29,319 bases of DNA from Candidatus Aenigmarchaeota archaeon ex4484_52. Lineage in GTDB: Archaea > EX4484-52. Shown piece by piece: positions 7,876 through 15,026 of this stretch (position 1 is the stretch's first letter; each line of letters starts with the position of its first letter). Where the stretch lies: assembly GCA_002254415.1 (NCBI GenBank), contig NJDR01000007.1, positions 1-29,319 of the forward strand, given 5' to 3'. The notes beneath the pieces were generated by a model. The model did no database searches, was not told where the DNA came from, and was given only the letters and a program-made list of their open reading frames with translations. The translations under genes and the position numbers were made by a program.

Positions 7876-7948
7876 GGGCGGATGGTCTAGCTGGTATGAC
7901 GTTGCCCTTACAAGGCAAAGGTCGGGAGTTCGAATCTCCCTCGGCCCA
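7876..7948 (+). tRNA. tRNA-Val (anticodon TAC)
   Basis: A 73-nt cloverleaf can be drawn: acceptor GGGCGGA/TCGGCCC, a D arm with GGT, an anticodon stem TTGCC/GGCAA with loop CTTACAA (anticodon TAC), and a T stem GGGAG/CTCCC with loop TTCGAAT. The discriminator base is A. The acceptor stem holds one G-G mismatch at pair 5-68. The 3' CCA is not encoded and must be added after transcription. Confidence 0.92.
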
Positions 7949-7971
7949 TAAAAAAATAAAAAGTGAATAAT

Positions 7972-8061
7972 ATGCCTTGTGGAAAAAAAAGAAAAAGACA
8001 AAAAATGAAGACACACAAACTAAAAAAAAAATCAAAAAAAAACAGATTTAAAAGTAAATAA
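7972..8061 (+). CDS. 29-aa basic protein, COX24/AURKAIP1-like
   Basis: A 29-codon ORF sits between tRNA-Val and tRNA-Pro. It starts MPCGKKRKRQKMKTHKLKKK and ends NRFKSK; more than half of the residues are Lys or Arg. The spacing KRKRxKMxxHKxxKxxKKxR matches the small COX24/AURKAIP1 C-terminal domain, found in tiny ribosome-associated proteins (bS22-type in bacteria, mitochondrial homologues). That similarity, and the translation-gene context, suggest a small ribosomal or RNA-binding protein. It is easy to miss because of its size. The alternative is a chance Lys-rich ORF in A-rich DNA, but the ordered His, Arg and Met positions argue against that. Confidence 0.6.
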   Translation: MPCGKKRKRQKMKTHKLKKKSKKNRFKSK

Positions 8062-8081
8062 TTTGTTTTTTTACTTAAATT

Positions 8082-8155
8082 GGAGTCTTGTGGTAGTTTG
8101 GTTATCCTCTGGGCTTTGGGAGCCTTGGACCCCGGTTCGAATCCGGGAGACTTCA
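8082..8155 (+). tRNA. tRNA-Pro (anticodon TGG)
   Basis: A 74-nt cloverleaf can be drawn: acceptor GGAGTCT/AGACTTC (including one G-T pair), a D arm with GGTTA, an anticodon loop TTTGGGA (anticodon TGG) on stem TGGGC/GCCTT, and a T stem CCCGG/CCGGG with loop TTCGAAT. The discriminator is A, and no CCA is encoded. The outer anticodon-stem pairs are weak (one G-T and one T-T). Confidence 0.9.
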
Positions 8156-8198
8156 TAAAAAATATGTGAAAATATTTCATTTTGAGGAATTTTTACAC

Positions 8199-8240
8199 AT
8201 TTTTTATTGCTTTATTAAAAGTTTATATGCAATAAAAAAT
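8199..8240 (+). repeat. Palindromic element copy D (half-copy) before aIF1A
   Basis: Perfect 12-bp arms ATTTTTTATTGC (8199-8210) and GCAATAAAAAAT (8229-8240) surround an 18-nt loop. The sequence equals the second hairpin of copies A to C. The first hairpin is only vaguely recognisable upstream (about 8166-8198). Read in the aIF1A frame it encodes LHIFYCFIKSLYAIKN, which parallels LQIFKLFLLQVNSLFAIKK of copy A. It ends exactly where the likely aIF1A start codon (8241) begins. Confidence 0.7.
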
Positions 8241-8582
8241 ATGATAAACAAAAATAAAAAAAAACAAAATAATCCAGATAATGAAGAAGAGCAAATAACA
8301 GAGGCAAGAGTTAGATTTCCAAAAAAAGGAGAATTATTTGGAATTATAGAGTCACGTCTTGGGTGTGGGAGGATGAATGTAATTTGCTCTGATGGAAAAA
8401 CAAGAATTGGGAGAGTCCCTGGAAAATTTAAAAGAAGATTATGGCTCAGAGAAGCAGATGTTGTAATAATAAAAAAATGGGAATTTCAGGGAGACAAAAA
8501 AGGAGATGTTTTGTATAAATACAGGAAAAGCCAGATAGGATTTTTAAAGAAAAAAAATTATTTAAAATCACTTAATTTGTAA
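8241..8582 (+). CDS. eif1A: Translation initiation factor aIF1A
   Basis: This 113-aa protein is the archaeal homologue of IF1/eIF1A, an OB-fold factor that binds the ribosomal A site during initiation. The OB fold is visible as ARVRFPKKGELFGIIESRLG, then MNVICSDGKTRIGRVPGKFKRR, then LREADVVIIKKWEFQGDKKG; the PGKFKRRLWLREAD stretch is characteristic of the family. The start at 8241 gives the usual length. The frame stays open to a GTG at 8166, only 10 bp after tRNA-Pro, which would add 25 residues encoded by the palindromic half-copy (8199-8240). Which start is used is undecided, and the longer form would be atypical. The gene is followed by a perfect 24-bp palindrome and rpiB. Confidence 0.92.
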   Translation: MINKNKKKQNNPDNEEEQITEARVRFPKKGELFGIIESRLGCGRMNVICSDGKTRIGRVPGKFKRRLWLREADVVIIKKWEFQGDKKGDVLYKYRKSQIGFLKKKNYLKSLNL

Positions 8583-8584
8583 AA

Positions 8585-8608
8585 AACTTTTGCTTTAAAG
8601 CAAAAGTT
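8585..8608. repeat. Perfect 24-bp palindrome with GCTTTAAAGC centre
   Basis: AACTTTTGCTTT is followed directly by its exact reverse complement, with no loop. It lies between the aIF1A stop (8582) and the rpiB start (8619). The same central TTGCTTTAAAGCAA occurs in the longer palindrome at 25525-25552. It could be an operator, an mRNA hairpin or a second small repeat family. Confidence 0.7.
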
Positions 8609-8618
8609 AAACAAAAAA

Positions 8619-9050
8619 ATGAATAAATCAAAAATTATTATTGGCTCAGATCATGGCGGTTTTGAACTGAAACAAAAATTAAAATGCCTTTTAGAAAAAA
8701 AATACATAATATTTGATGTTGGAACAAATTCAACAGATTCCTGTGATTATCCCAATTTTGCAAAAAAATTATGCAAAGAGGTCTTAAAATACAATTGCTT
8801 TGGAATTTTGATATGCAAAACAGGTGTTGGAATGAGCATAGCTGCAAACAGATTTAACAAAATAAGAGCTGTTTTGTGTTTTGAAAAAAAAATAGCAAAA
8901 ATGTCAAGAGCCCATAATAATACAAATGTAATATGTTTTGGAGCAGAAAATACAAGTGTCAAAGCAGCATCTGAAATGATTGATATTTTTTTAAAAACAG
9001 GATTTGAAGGAGACAGGCACAAAAGAAGAGTTGATATGCTTGATTTTTAA
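8619..9050 (+). CDS. rpiB: Ribose-5-phosphate isomerase B
   Basis: This 143-aa protein converts ribulose 5-phosphate and ribose 5-phosphate, supplying ribose for nucleotides. Family signatures are GSDHGGFELK at 9-18, CDYPNFA at 42-48, ICKTGVGMSIAANR with the catalytic Cys at 66, and MSRAHNNTNV with His at 99. The Cys and His positions agree with the numbering known for the E. coli enzyme. The length is normal for RpiB (about 145-150 aa). In reduced archaeal genomes lacking a complete pentose phosphate route this enzyme may connect to ribose salvage or to a ribulose-monophosphate type route; that context is not visible here. It lies 16 bp upstream of the primase gene on the same strand. Some relatives act on other aldose phosphates. 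Confidence 0.93.
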   Translation: MNKSKIIIGSDHGGFELKQKLKCLLEKKYIIFDVGTNSTDSCDYPNFAKKLCKEVLKYNCFGILICKTGVGMSIAANRFNKIRAVLCFEKKIAKMSRAHNNTNVICFGAENTSVKAASEMIDIFLKTGFEGDRHKRRVDMLDF

Positions 9051-9066
9051 TTTATTTTATTAAATT

Positions 9067-10626
9067 ATGGAACCCTATGAATACAGAAATTATTATTTAA
9101 AAAAAGATATTTTAATTTCATTATTTGAAAATTCAAGGAATAAGGAAATAGTGCCTGTATTTTATTCTTCAAAATATGGAAAAAGACCAAATTATGCACA
9201 ATATAGAGGAGATATAATAAACTGGATAAAGCAGGGCGCATCTTCTTTTCATATTTCTGTTGAAAACTGGAAAAATCCATTTGCTATTTCCAGCAATGTT
9301 TTTGAGATGAACAAAAATCGCATTAGCTGGGATATTATTTTTGACATTGATGCTGACAAAGGAATTGAATTTGCAAAAATTGCGGCAATATTGTTGATTG
9401 ATGAAATAAAAAAACACAAAATAAAAAACATTTATGCAAAATTTTCCGGCAATCGCGGGTTTCATATTGGTTTGTCGCATAAAACAATGCCAGAATACAT
9501 TGGTGAAAAAAAAACAAAATTAATGTACCCGGAATTGCTTGTAAAAACAGCACATTATTTAAAGGAACAAATAAGGGAAAAATTAAAAGAGCAATTTGAA
9601 AAACTACTAAACTCCAATGTAGAAAATCCTTATGACTATGTGGATATTGAGGAAAATTGGTCATATCGCCATTTGTTTAGAATGCCTTATTCTTTAAATG
9701 AAAAAACATATCTTGCAGGCATTATTTTGGATATTGACAAAATCAAATTTTTTAGAAAAACAGATGCAAACCCAGAAAATGTTAGAGAAATAAAGGAATT
9801 TTTGACAAAAGGAGATGTTTGTGAATGCAAGAATTTATTGATGAGAGCAAAGGATAGTTTTGATTTTTTAAAGGAAAAACAAATAAAGCGCAACGCCAAA
9901 CAATTTTATTTTGAAAAGCAAAAATTACAAGATGAATTAAAGAACAATTTAGAGGCAAAAATAAAAAAACTGCCTGTTGAAAAAAGAAAAGAATACAGGG
10001 ATGCAATTATGGATTATGGAAAAATAATTTTTCAAAAAAAAACAAAGAAAATACAAATACAAAGCCGGGAAAAAAAAATCAATTTAGTTTATAAAATATT
10101 TATTGGAGAAATTCCCGGGATTAAAGAGACAAAACATATCTTGGAAAACAAAAAAATAATATTTTTATTTATACCAAATGAATTAAAAGAAAAAATAAAA
10201 TCATCAAAATACTATAATACAAAATTAAAAATAAATATCAATAATTTTCCTCCATGCATCAAAACAATGCTTGAAGGTCTTGAAGATGGGAAAAAAAGAG
10301 CGGTCTTTATTTTGATTAATTTTCTGTCATGTTGTGTATGGGAAAAAGAAAAAATAAAACAATTGCTGTTAGAATGGAACGAAAAAAATAAAGAGCCATT
10401 AAAGAAAAATTATATTTTATCCCAGTTAAATTATGCAAAAACAGGAGATGAGACAATTCCACCGCCTGACTGCAACAAACCCGGGTATTACAAAGATATG
10501 GGTGTATGCAATAAAGATGATTTTTGTTTGAAGAGAAACATTACAAACCCAATAAGTTACGCTAAATTGAAAAATAATATTTTATCTGGCTCAAAAGAAA
10601 AAAGAAAAAAAGCGAAGTTTATATAA
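9067..10626 (+). CDS. priS: Fused DNA primase (PriS catalytic + PriL Fe-S domain)
   Basis: This 519-aa protein joins both halves of archaeal DNA primase, which makes the RNA primers for replication. Residues about 1-330 are the PriS catalytic domain: metal-binding FDIDAD (D93, D95), KFSGNRGFHIGL with S127, R130 and H133, and NWSYRHLFRMPYSLNEKT. Residues about 390-505 match the C-terminal iron-sulfur domain of PriL: FPPCIKTMLEGL, WNEKNKEPLKKNYI, IPPPDCN, GYYKDMGVC and FCLK. Four cysteines (C397, C469, C481, C487) are placed to bind a 4Fe-4S cluster. Most archaea encode PriS and PriL separately; single-chain primases are known from Nanoarchaeum and other DPANN, which supports the lineage guess. 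The N-terminal PriL domain appears to be absent. Confidence 0.9.
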   Translation: MEPYEYRNYYLKKDILISLFENSRNKEIVPVFYSSKYGKRPNYAQYRGDIINWIKQGASSFHISVENWKNPFAISSNVFEMNKNRISWDIIFDIDADKGIEFAKIAAILLIDEIKKHKIKNIYAKFSGNRGFHIGLSHKTMPEYIGEKKTKLMYPELLVKTAHYLKEQIREKLKEQFEKLLNSNVENPYDYVDIEENWSYRHLFRMPYSLNEKTYLAGIILDIDKIKFFRKTDANPENVREIKEFLTKGDVCECKNLLMRAKDSFDFLKEKQIKRNAKQFYFEKQKLQDELKNNLEAKIKKLPVEKRKEYRDAIMDYGKIIFQKKTKKIQIQSREKKINLVYKIFIGEIPGIKETKHILENKKIIFLFIPNELKEKIKSSKYYNTKLKININNFPPCIKTMLEGLEDGKKRAVFILINFLSCCVWEKEKIKQLLLEWNEKNKEPLKKNYILSQLNYAKTGDETIPPPDCNKPGYYKDMGVCNKDDFCLKRNITNPISYAKLKNNILSGSKEKRKKAKFI

Positions 10627-10752
10627 ATTTTGCAGGATTTTTTCTTGAAATATTTTTTTATATAATTTATAGCAAAAGAAATAGATTAAACTAATTGATA
10701 AATTTTTTGACTTTAAAATAAATATTCATATGATTTTTGCATAAAGTTAAAT

Positions 10753-11720
10753 ATGGCAGAAAAAATAATTGATTTGAATTTGAAAGAGAGAAAAAAACTC
10801 TATGAATTGAGCTTAAATGCAAGAGCCCCAGTTTCTGCTATTGTAAAAAAAAATCAGATTGTCAAAACAAGTAGTAAAATACAATATTGATAATTTAGAA
10901 AAAAAAACAAGTAATCTAAAGATATTATGCAATAATTAATATAAATCGGCTTGGATGCCTATATTATAGGGTTTTTTTTAAACACAGTAAAATACTAAAT
11001 GAAGAAAAACAAGAGATAATTAAATTTGCAAGAAATCATCTTAATATTGGATGGATTGCCTTGTTTGAAGGAAATAGGGATTTGGCGTTATATGCTGTTG
11101 TCCATGATTTAATTGAATATGAAAATGTATTGAGGTAATAAATAAAAAATTCGGGAATTATTTTGAAAGCAAATATATCTCTATTTGCAGTTGCAATACA
11201 TCCTCTAAAATACAAATTTCTTCTAAATATGGAAAATCCAGAAGACAAAATTCTCGAGGGCTCTTAGAGGAATATAGATGAAATTGACGGAACAGATTAT
11301 AAAATTCTTGGAATTTTGTCAAAAAACAGAAGAATTTCTACAATTAATCTTGCAAAAAAATTTAAAATAAATACAAATGTTGTTGTTTATTGCATTAAAA
11401 AACACATAAATAAAAATATTATTCTTGGATTTAATTTTCAGTTAAATGAACAATTAATTGGATATGCTTATCATAAGGTCTTTTTATCCTTGTATGATAC
11501 AGACAACAAATCTTTGAACAACATAATAAATTATTTAAATCTCACATTAATGTAATATATATTACAGAAGTAATTGGAAGCACAGATATTGAATCTGAAA
11601 CATTGACACAATCGCAAACAGAGTTCCTTAATTTATTAAGAGATATTGGATTTAGATTCTTTAATATAATCCATAACTTTTTTACTTTTATTTTTTGCTT
11701 CGAAGAATTAATTATATGCC
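10753..11720 (+). pseudogene. Decayed two-domain Lrp/AsnC-type regulator
   Basis: This region has no long ORF, but piecing frames together recovers a protein with two Lrp/AsnC units. Unit 1 starts MAEKIIDLNLKERKKLYELS and continues with LNARAPVSAIVKKNQI (HTH). After a frameshift it reads NRLGCLYYRVFFK, then NHLNIGWIALFEGNRDLALYA. After two stops comes LKYKFLLNMENPEDKI. Unit 2 is IDEIDGTDYKILGILSKNRR, then ISTINLAKKFKINTNVVVYC, IILGFNFQLNEQLIGYAYHK and, after another frameshift, HINVIYITEVIGSTDIE. At least three frameshifts and several stops (around 10888, 10935, 11138, 11265 and 11553) break it. The longest surviving piece is 11316-11555. Paired HTH plus ligand-domain Lrp proteins are common in DPANN archaea. 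Confidence 0.82.
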
Positions 11721-11756
11721 AATGTTTAAGAATATTGATTAGATTATTAATATAAT

Positions 11757-12680
11757 ATGGCAAAAATTGTTATAGTAAATAGAAACTCATCAAAATTTGC
11801 AACTAAAATACAACAAATTTTAAATCTTTTTTATCGCTTTTATAATTTTATATGCAATAAAAAATTGTATAAAATAATTTCAATAAGCATATTTTGTTGT
11901 GTTATATTTCAATTAATAAAAGTTTATTTTATTGGAACTTCTAAAATAATTTTAACTTTGCTGGATGTTTTGAGTGTTATTGTTTTAACTGTTCCTGCAT
12001 CTGTTGAAATTTACAACATACAAGAAAAAAAAAAGCAGATTGAAACAATATTCCCAATATTTCTAAAAGATATTTCAAGTGGAATAATAGGAGGAATGTC
12101 TCTCCCAATGGCAATAAATTATGCATCGCACAACGATTATGGTGTTTTGACAAAGCCGGTAAAAAAATTATCATCAAAATTATCATGGGGGATTTCTTTT
12201 GAAAAAGCTTTTTTTGATTTTGCAAAAGAGACAAAAAGCAAATTAATATATCGTGCGATTGCAACTATAATTGAGGTATATAGAAGTGGGGGAAAAATAG
12301 CAGAAGGGATTGACAAAGTAGGCCATAGTTCATTTAAAATAGATGCATTAAAAAAAGAGCAGAGGGCTACTATTTATTCTATAATATTAAGAGGTTATAT
12401 TATTTATTTTATTTTTATTATTGTTCTTATGGGAATGATAAAATTTCTAATACCAGAATTAATTATTCCAATAACAACAAATTACCAAACAATAAATAAA
12501 ATTAACTCACTTATTGATATTTCAAAATACGGCATTTTGTTTTTGCATATTGCAATTATTGAAAGTGTTTTTACTGGTTTATCTATTGGAAAACTTTCAG
12601 AGGGATCTATTGTTGATGGAATTTATCATTCTGTAATTCTTGGATTATTTGGATATATTGCTCTTGTTTTTTTTATATGA
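11757..12680 (+). CDS. TadC/FlaJ-like pilus assembly membrane protein
   Basis: This 307-aa multi-spanning membrane protein has the T2SSF-type signature of the platform protein of archaeal pilus, archaellum and type II secretion machines. The cytoplasmic domain includes FPIFLKDISSGIIGGMSLP, AINYASHNDYGVLTKPVKKL and SWGISFEKAFFDFAKETKS, followed by the helix-rich SGGKIAEGIDKVGHSSFKI. Hydrophobic pairs lie at about 40-85 and 210-305. The protein contains one T2SSF unit, whereas many archaeal FlaJ/TadC proteins have two. No ATPase or pilin gene is adjacent, so it is an orphan here; its partner may be encoded elsewhere. Residues 11-36 (SSKFATKIQQILNLFYRFYN...) come from palindromic element copy B. 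The stop overlaps the next start by 4 bp (ATGA). Confidence 0.78.
   Translation: MAKIVIVNRNSSKFATKIQQILNLFYRFYNFICNKKLYKIISISIFCCVIFQLIKVYFIGTSKIILTLLDVLSVIVLTVPASVEIYNIQEKKKQIETIFPIFLKDISSGIIGGMSLPMAINYASHNDYGVLTKPVKKLSSKLSWGISFEKAFFDFAKETKSKLIYRAIATIIEVYRSGGKIAEGIDKVGHSSFKIDALKKEQRATIYSIILRGYIIYFIFIIVLMGMIKFLIPELIIPITTNYQTINKINSLIDISKYGILFLHIAIIESVFTGLSIGKLSEGSIVDGIYHSVILGLFGYIALVFFI
11787..11864 (+). repeat. Palindromic element copy B, within the TadC-like gene
   Basis: The left part (TCATCAAAATTTGCAACTAAA at its start) is the same as copy A over more than 20 bases. The right hairpin is TTTTTTATCGC (11826-11836 region) against GCAATAAAAAA (11854-11864), with one mismatch. It reads in frame as SSKFATKIQQILNLFYRF, giving the N-terminus of the TadC-like protein. 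Confidence 0.78.
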
Positions 12681-13303
12681 GATTTATGGAACAAAGAGAA
12701 TATTGGAAATCAAGGTGGGAAAAGGTTGAAAGGAAACCTGCTAATAATTTTGCAAGAAGAATTTTTTCATTGATTAAAAATAAAAAATTCAAAACACTTC
12801 TTGATTTGGGTTGTGGAAATGGAAGCGATTCTATTTATTTTGCAAATAAAGGATTTAAGGTTACAGCAATAGATTTTTCAGAAAGTGGAATAAAACAATT
12901 ACAAAAAGAAATTCGTCAAAAGAGAATTAAAAAAATAATCCCAATTTGTCAGGATGTAAAGAAAATAAATTTTATAGATTCTTATTTTGATATAATCTAT
13001 GCTCATTTAAGTTTACATTATTTTGACGATAAAACAACAACTCAAGTCTTCAATAAATTGCATAGAATCTTAAAGAAGAAAGGATTGATTTTTATCAAAT
13101 GCAAATCAATTGAAGACAAGCTATATGGAAATGGAAAGAAGATTGAAAATAATATGTATATTCTAAACAACCATGTTAGACATTTTTTTGATAAAGATTA
13201 TATGCGAGAAAAACTTGGAAAATTCAAAATCCTAAAATTAAGAAAAACTTCTTGTATTTATTCTTACAAATCTTCATTTATTGAAGCAGTTGCAACAAAA
13301 TAA
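12677..13303 (+). CDS. Class I SAM-dependent methyltransferase
   Basis: This 208-aa protein has the Rossmann-type methyltransferase motifs in order: motif I LLDLGCGNGSDSIYFANKG at about 40-58, motif II acidic VTAIDFSESGIKQL at about 61-74, motif III IIPICQDVKKINF, and motif IV FDIIYAHLSLHYFDDKTT, followed by RILKKKGLIFIKCKS. The pattern resembles the Methyltransf_11/TehB-like group of small-molecule methyltransferases. The substrate cannot be read from the sequence. It starts within the last codons of the TadC-like gene (ATGA overlap), so the two are translationally coupled. Coupling to a pilus-platform gene is curious but may only reflect genome compaction. An alternative start is Met 4 (12686). 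Confidence 0.85.
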   Translation: MRFMEQREYWKSRWEKVERKPANNFARRIFSLIKNKKFKTLLDLGCGNGSDSIYFANKGFKVTAIDFSESGIKQLQKEIRQKRIKKIIPICQDVKKINFIDSYFDIIYAHLSLHYFDDKTTTQVFNKLHRILKKKGLIFIKCKSIEDKLYGNGKKIENNMYILNNHVRHFFDKDYMREKLGKFKILKLRKTSCIYSYKSSFIEAVATK

Positions 13304-13355
13304 GAAAAAATCAATTCTAATATTTGATTTTTATTTATTAATCAATTCTAAATAT

Positions 13356-14321
13356 TTACTGCAGAATATTGATATTTTCATCAAATTGAGCATTTATATT
13401 TCTTATAGAATGTCTTAATCTAATTAATCTTTTTGGAGGTCCCATTACACTTCCTCTGACAACAATATAATTTGATTTAACCAAACCATAATTTTTAAAT
13501 GCATTGTTTCTTATTTTATCAAAAACTTCATCTTTTTGGTTTTTTTCAATAATTTTCATAATTTGTAAATTATAAATCATTCTGTTGAAATAACCATATT
13601 GCCCCATTTGAGGAACTGTTGCCTGTGTTTTTGCAGGATGCCAAGGACCAAGTGTACCTGCTTTTCTTACAATTTTTTGTGATTTTTTTGCCAAAAGTTT
13701 TACACCCCATCTCTTCACAGAACCTGTAAATCCATGTCCTTTTGTAACGCCAGAAACATCAATAAAATTGCCCTCGTTTTCAAAATCCATTATGCTTATA
13801 TTTTTCCCAATTATTTGTTTTGCATAATTTAATTTATCTTCAATTGTTTTTCCGCCAATAAATGACTCAAATATTTCTGGTTTTTTTTTATTAAATCCAG
13901 TCAATTTTGGCTGTGTCTGGACAATTAATTTTATTTCCTTAATTTTATTCATTTTTAGTTTTTCTTCAACTTCTTTTATTTTGCCTGAATTATCCTGTTT
14001 TTTATTTGTTAAAATATCTCTAAATGCATATTTTCCTAAATTGTTGTTAAGTAAATAAATTCTAAAGCCACAAACAAATAAATCAGGAGTTTCTATTATA
14101 GTTACAGGAGTAATTATTTTTTTGCCATAATTAGGCGTTTCTTTTTGGTTTTGAATAAATTTTATATAAGTCATCCCTGCTTTGTATCCTGCAAATTCAA
14201 GAATTTTGGTCTCTGTGCACTGCTTGACGCATTTTATTTTACTAAATATTCTTTTTGATCTTTTCTTTGGCCTGAAGGCCAATGATCCTCTTCTTGGATG
14301 ATTTTCTCCTGCTCTTGACAT
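13356..14321 (-). CDS. rpl3: 50S ribosomal protein L3 (uL3)
   Basis: This 321-aa archaeal/eukaryotic-type uL3 is a core large-subunit protein that reaches the peptidyl-transferase centre. It starts MSRAGENHPRRGSLAFRPKK, then has FAGYKAGMTYIKF and, in the central loop, VSGVTKGHGFTGSVKRWGVK, then KAGTLGPWHPAKTQATVPQM, and ends KRLIRLRHSIRN, all diagnostic. The length is close to the usual 330-350 aa of archaeal L3. In most archaea L3 heads a long operon with L4, L23 and L2, but here no such genes follow: the next minus-strand neighbour downstream is absent and a methyltransferase converges on it. It diverges from TBP across about 150 bp containing two hairpins. Confidence 0.96.
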   Translation of the reverse strand: MSRAGENHPRRGSLAFRPKKRSKRIFSKIKCVKQCTETKILEFAGYKAGMTYIKFIQNQKETPNYGKKIITPVTIIETPDLFVCGFRIYLLNNNLGKYAFRDILTNKKQDNSGKIKEVEEKLKMNKIKEIKLIVQTQPKLTGFNKKKPEIFESFIGGKTIEDKLNYAKQIIGKNISIMDFENEGNFIDVSGVTKGHGFTGSVKRWGVKLLAKKSQKIVRKAGTLGPWHPAKTQATVPQMGQYGYFNRMIYNLQIMKIIEKNQKDEVFDKIRNNAFKNYGLVKSNYIVVRGSVMGPPKRLIRLRHSIRNINAQFDENINILQ

Positions 14322-14362
14322 AAAATATTTAAAAAAAAGAATTATTAAAAATCTTTGTTATC

Positions 14363-14399
14363 GTAAATAAACTAATCTTTGGAAAAGTAGTTTATTTAC
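14363..14399. promoter_or_regulatory. 12-bp inverted repeat in the uL3/TBP divergent region
   Basis: GTAAATAAACTA (14363-14374) and its exact reverse complement TAGTTTATTTAC (14388-14399) flank 13 nt. The site lies between the divergent uL3 and TBP starts, upstream of the TBP TATA-like box. The arms could bind a dimeric regulator of one or both genes. Function is inferred from position only. Confidence 0.5.
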
Positions 14400-14400
14400 A

Positions 14401-14428
14401 ACATAAAAAATCTTATTGTTTTTTATGT
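14401..14428. promoter_or_regulatory. 10-bp inverted repeat in the uL3/TBP divergent region
   Basis: ACATAAAAAA (14401-14410) and TTTTTTATGT (14419-14428) form perfect arms around an 8-nt loop, one base after the preceding inverted repeat. Hairpins this close together may be an operator pair, or a terminator for antisense transcription. No experimental support exists here. Confidence 0.45.
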
Positions 14429-14444
14429 GGATTTTAAACATATA

Positions 14445-14454
14445 TTTTTAAAAG
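14445..14454 (+). promoter_or_regulatory. Probable TATA box of the TBP gene
   Basis: TTTTTAAAAG is centred about 24 bp before the ATG at 14473 and preceded by an A/T-rich element. The distance implies a transcript starting close to the start codon. Inferred from spacing. Confidence 0.45.
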
Positions 14455-14472
14455 TTTCTTATTTATTAAAAA

Positions 14473-15024
14473 ATGGATGAAAATAATAAAAATCAAATAA
14501 AAATTCACAATGTTGTAATATCTGCAAATTTATTTATTAATTTGGAATTGGAAAAAATTGCAAAAAATTTTGACAGGGCAGAATATGAGCCAGAGGTCTT
14601 TCCCGGATTAATATACAGAACAATTGAGCCAAAAGCAAATTATCTTATATTTTCAACAGGCAAAATAATATGCTCTGGCACAAAATCATTTGAATTGGGA
14701 CATAATGCAATAATTGATCTTATGAAATCATTGGAAAAAATTGGATATAAATTTACAACTAAGCCAAAAGAAGGGGTTGTAAATATTGTTGCATCTGGAA
14801 CTTTGAATAAAGAATTAATATTAGACCATATTGCTTTTGCTTTGGATGGATGCGAATATGAGCCAGAGTCATTTCCGGGATTAATATTGCGACTTAATGA
14901 ACCGCATGTTGTATTTTTATTATTTAATTCCGGGAAGATTGTATGCACTGGGGCAAGAAGCAATGAAGAAATTAAATTAGCAGTTAAAAATTTGGAAGAA
15001 AAACTGGAAAAAAATAAATTATAA
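14473..15024 (+). CDS. tbp: TATA-box-binding protein
   Basis: This 183-aa TBP binds promoter TATA boxes and recruits TFB and RNA polymerase. The two symmetric repeats are clear. Repeat 1 has IHNVVISANLFINLELEKIA, then EYEPEVFPGLIYR, then NYLIFSTGKIICSGTKS. Repeat 2 has VNIVASGTLNKELILDHIA, then EYEPESFPGLILRL, then VFLLFNSGKIVCTGARS. The YEPE-x-FPGLI-x-R and F-x-SGKI-x-C-G hallmarks occur in both. The length is normal for archaeal TBP (about 180-200 aa). It is followed 12 bp later by P1/L12 on the same strand, an arrangement I do not recognise as standard and which could couple initiation of transcription with ribosome supply. Upstream hairpins at 14363-14428 may regulate it. Confidence 0.97.
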   Translation: MDENNKNQIKIHNVVISANLFINLELEKIAKNFDRAEYEPEVFPGLIYRTIEPKANYLIFSTGKIICSGTKSFELGHNAIIDLMKSLEKIGYKFTTKPKEGVVNIVASGTLNKELILDHIAFALDGCEYEPESFPGLILRLNEPHVVFLLFNSGKIVCTGARSNEEIKLAVKNLEEKLEKNKL

Positions 15025-15026
15025 AG

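Noticed and set aside
7796..8180. Two minus-strand ORFs (79 and 90 aa) with peptides like GPGFEPGSKAPKAQRITKLP
   Set aside because: They run antisense through tRNA-Val and tRNA-Pro. Such peptides are the well-known spurious translation of tRNA genes.
9169..10006. Several minus-strand ORFs (60-109 aa) inside the primase gene
   Set aside because: All are shadows of the well-supported primase frame, with no family motif and no start context.
10640..10690. Possible further degenerate copy of the palindromic element downstream of the primase
   Set aside because: Only a loose match to TATAATTTATAG and a T-rich run; the diagnostic hairpin arms are missing.
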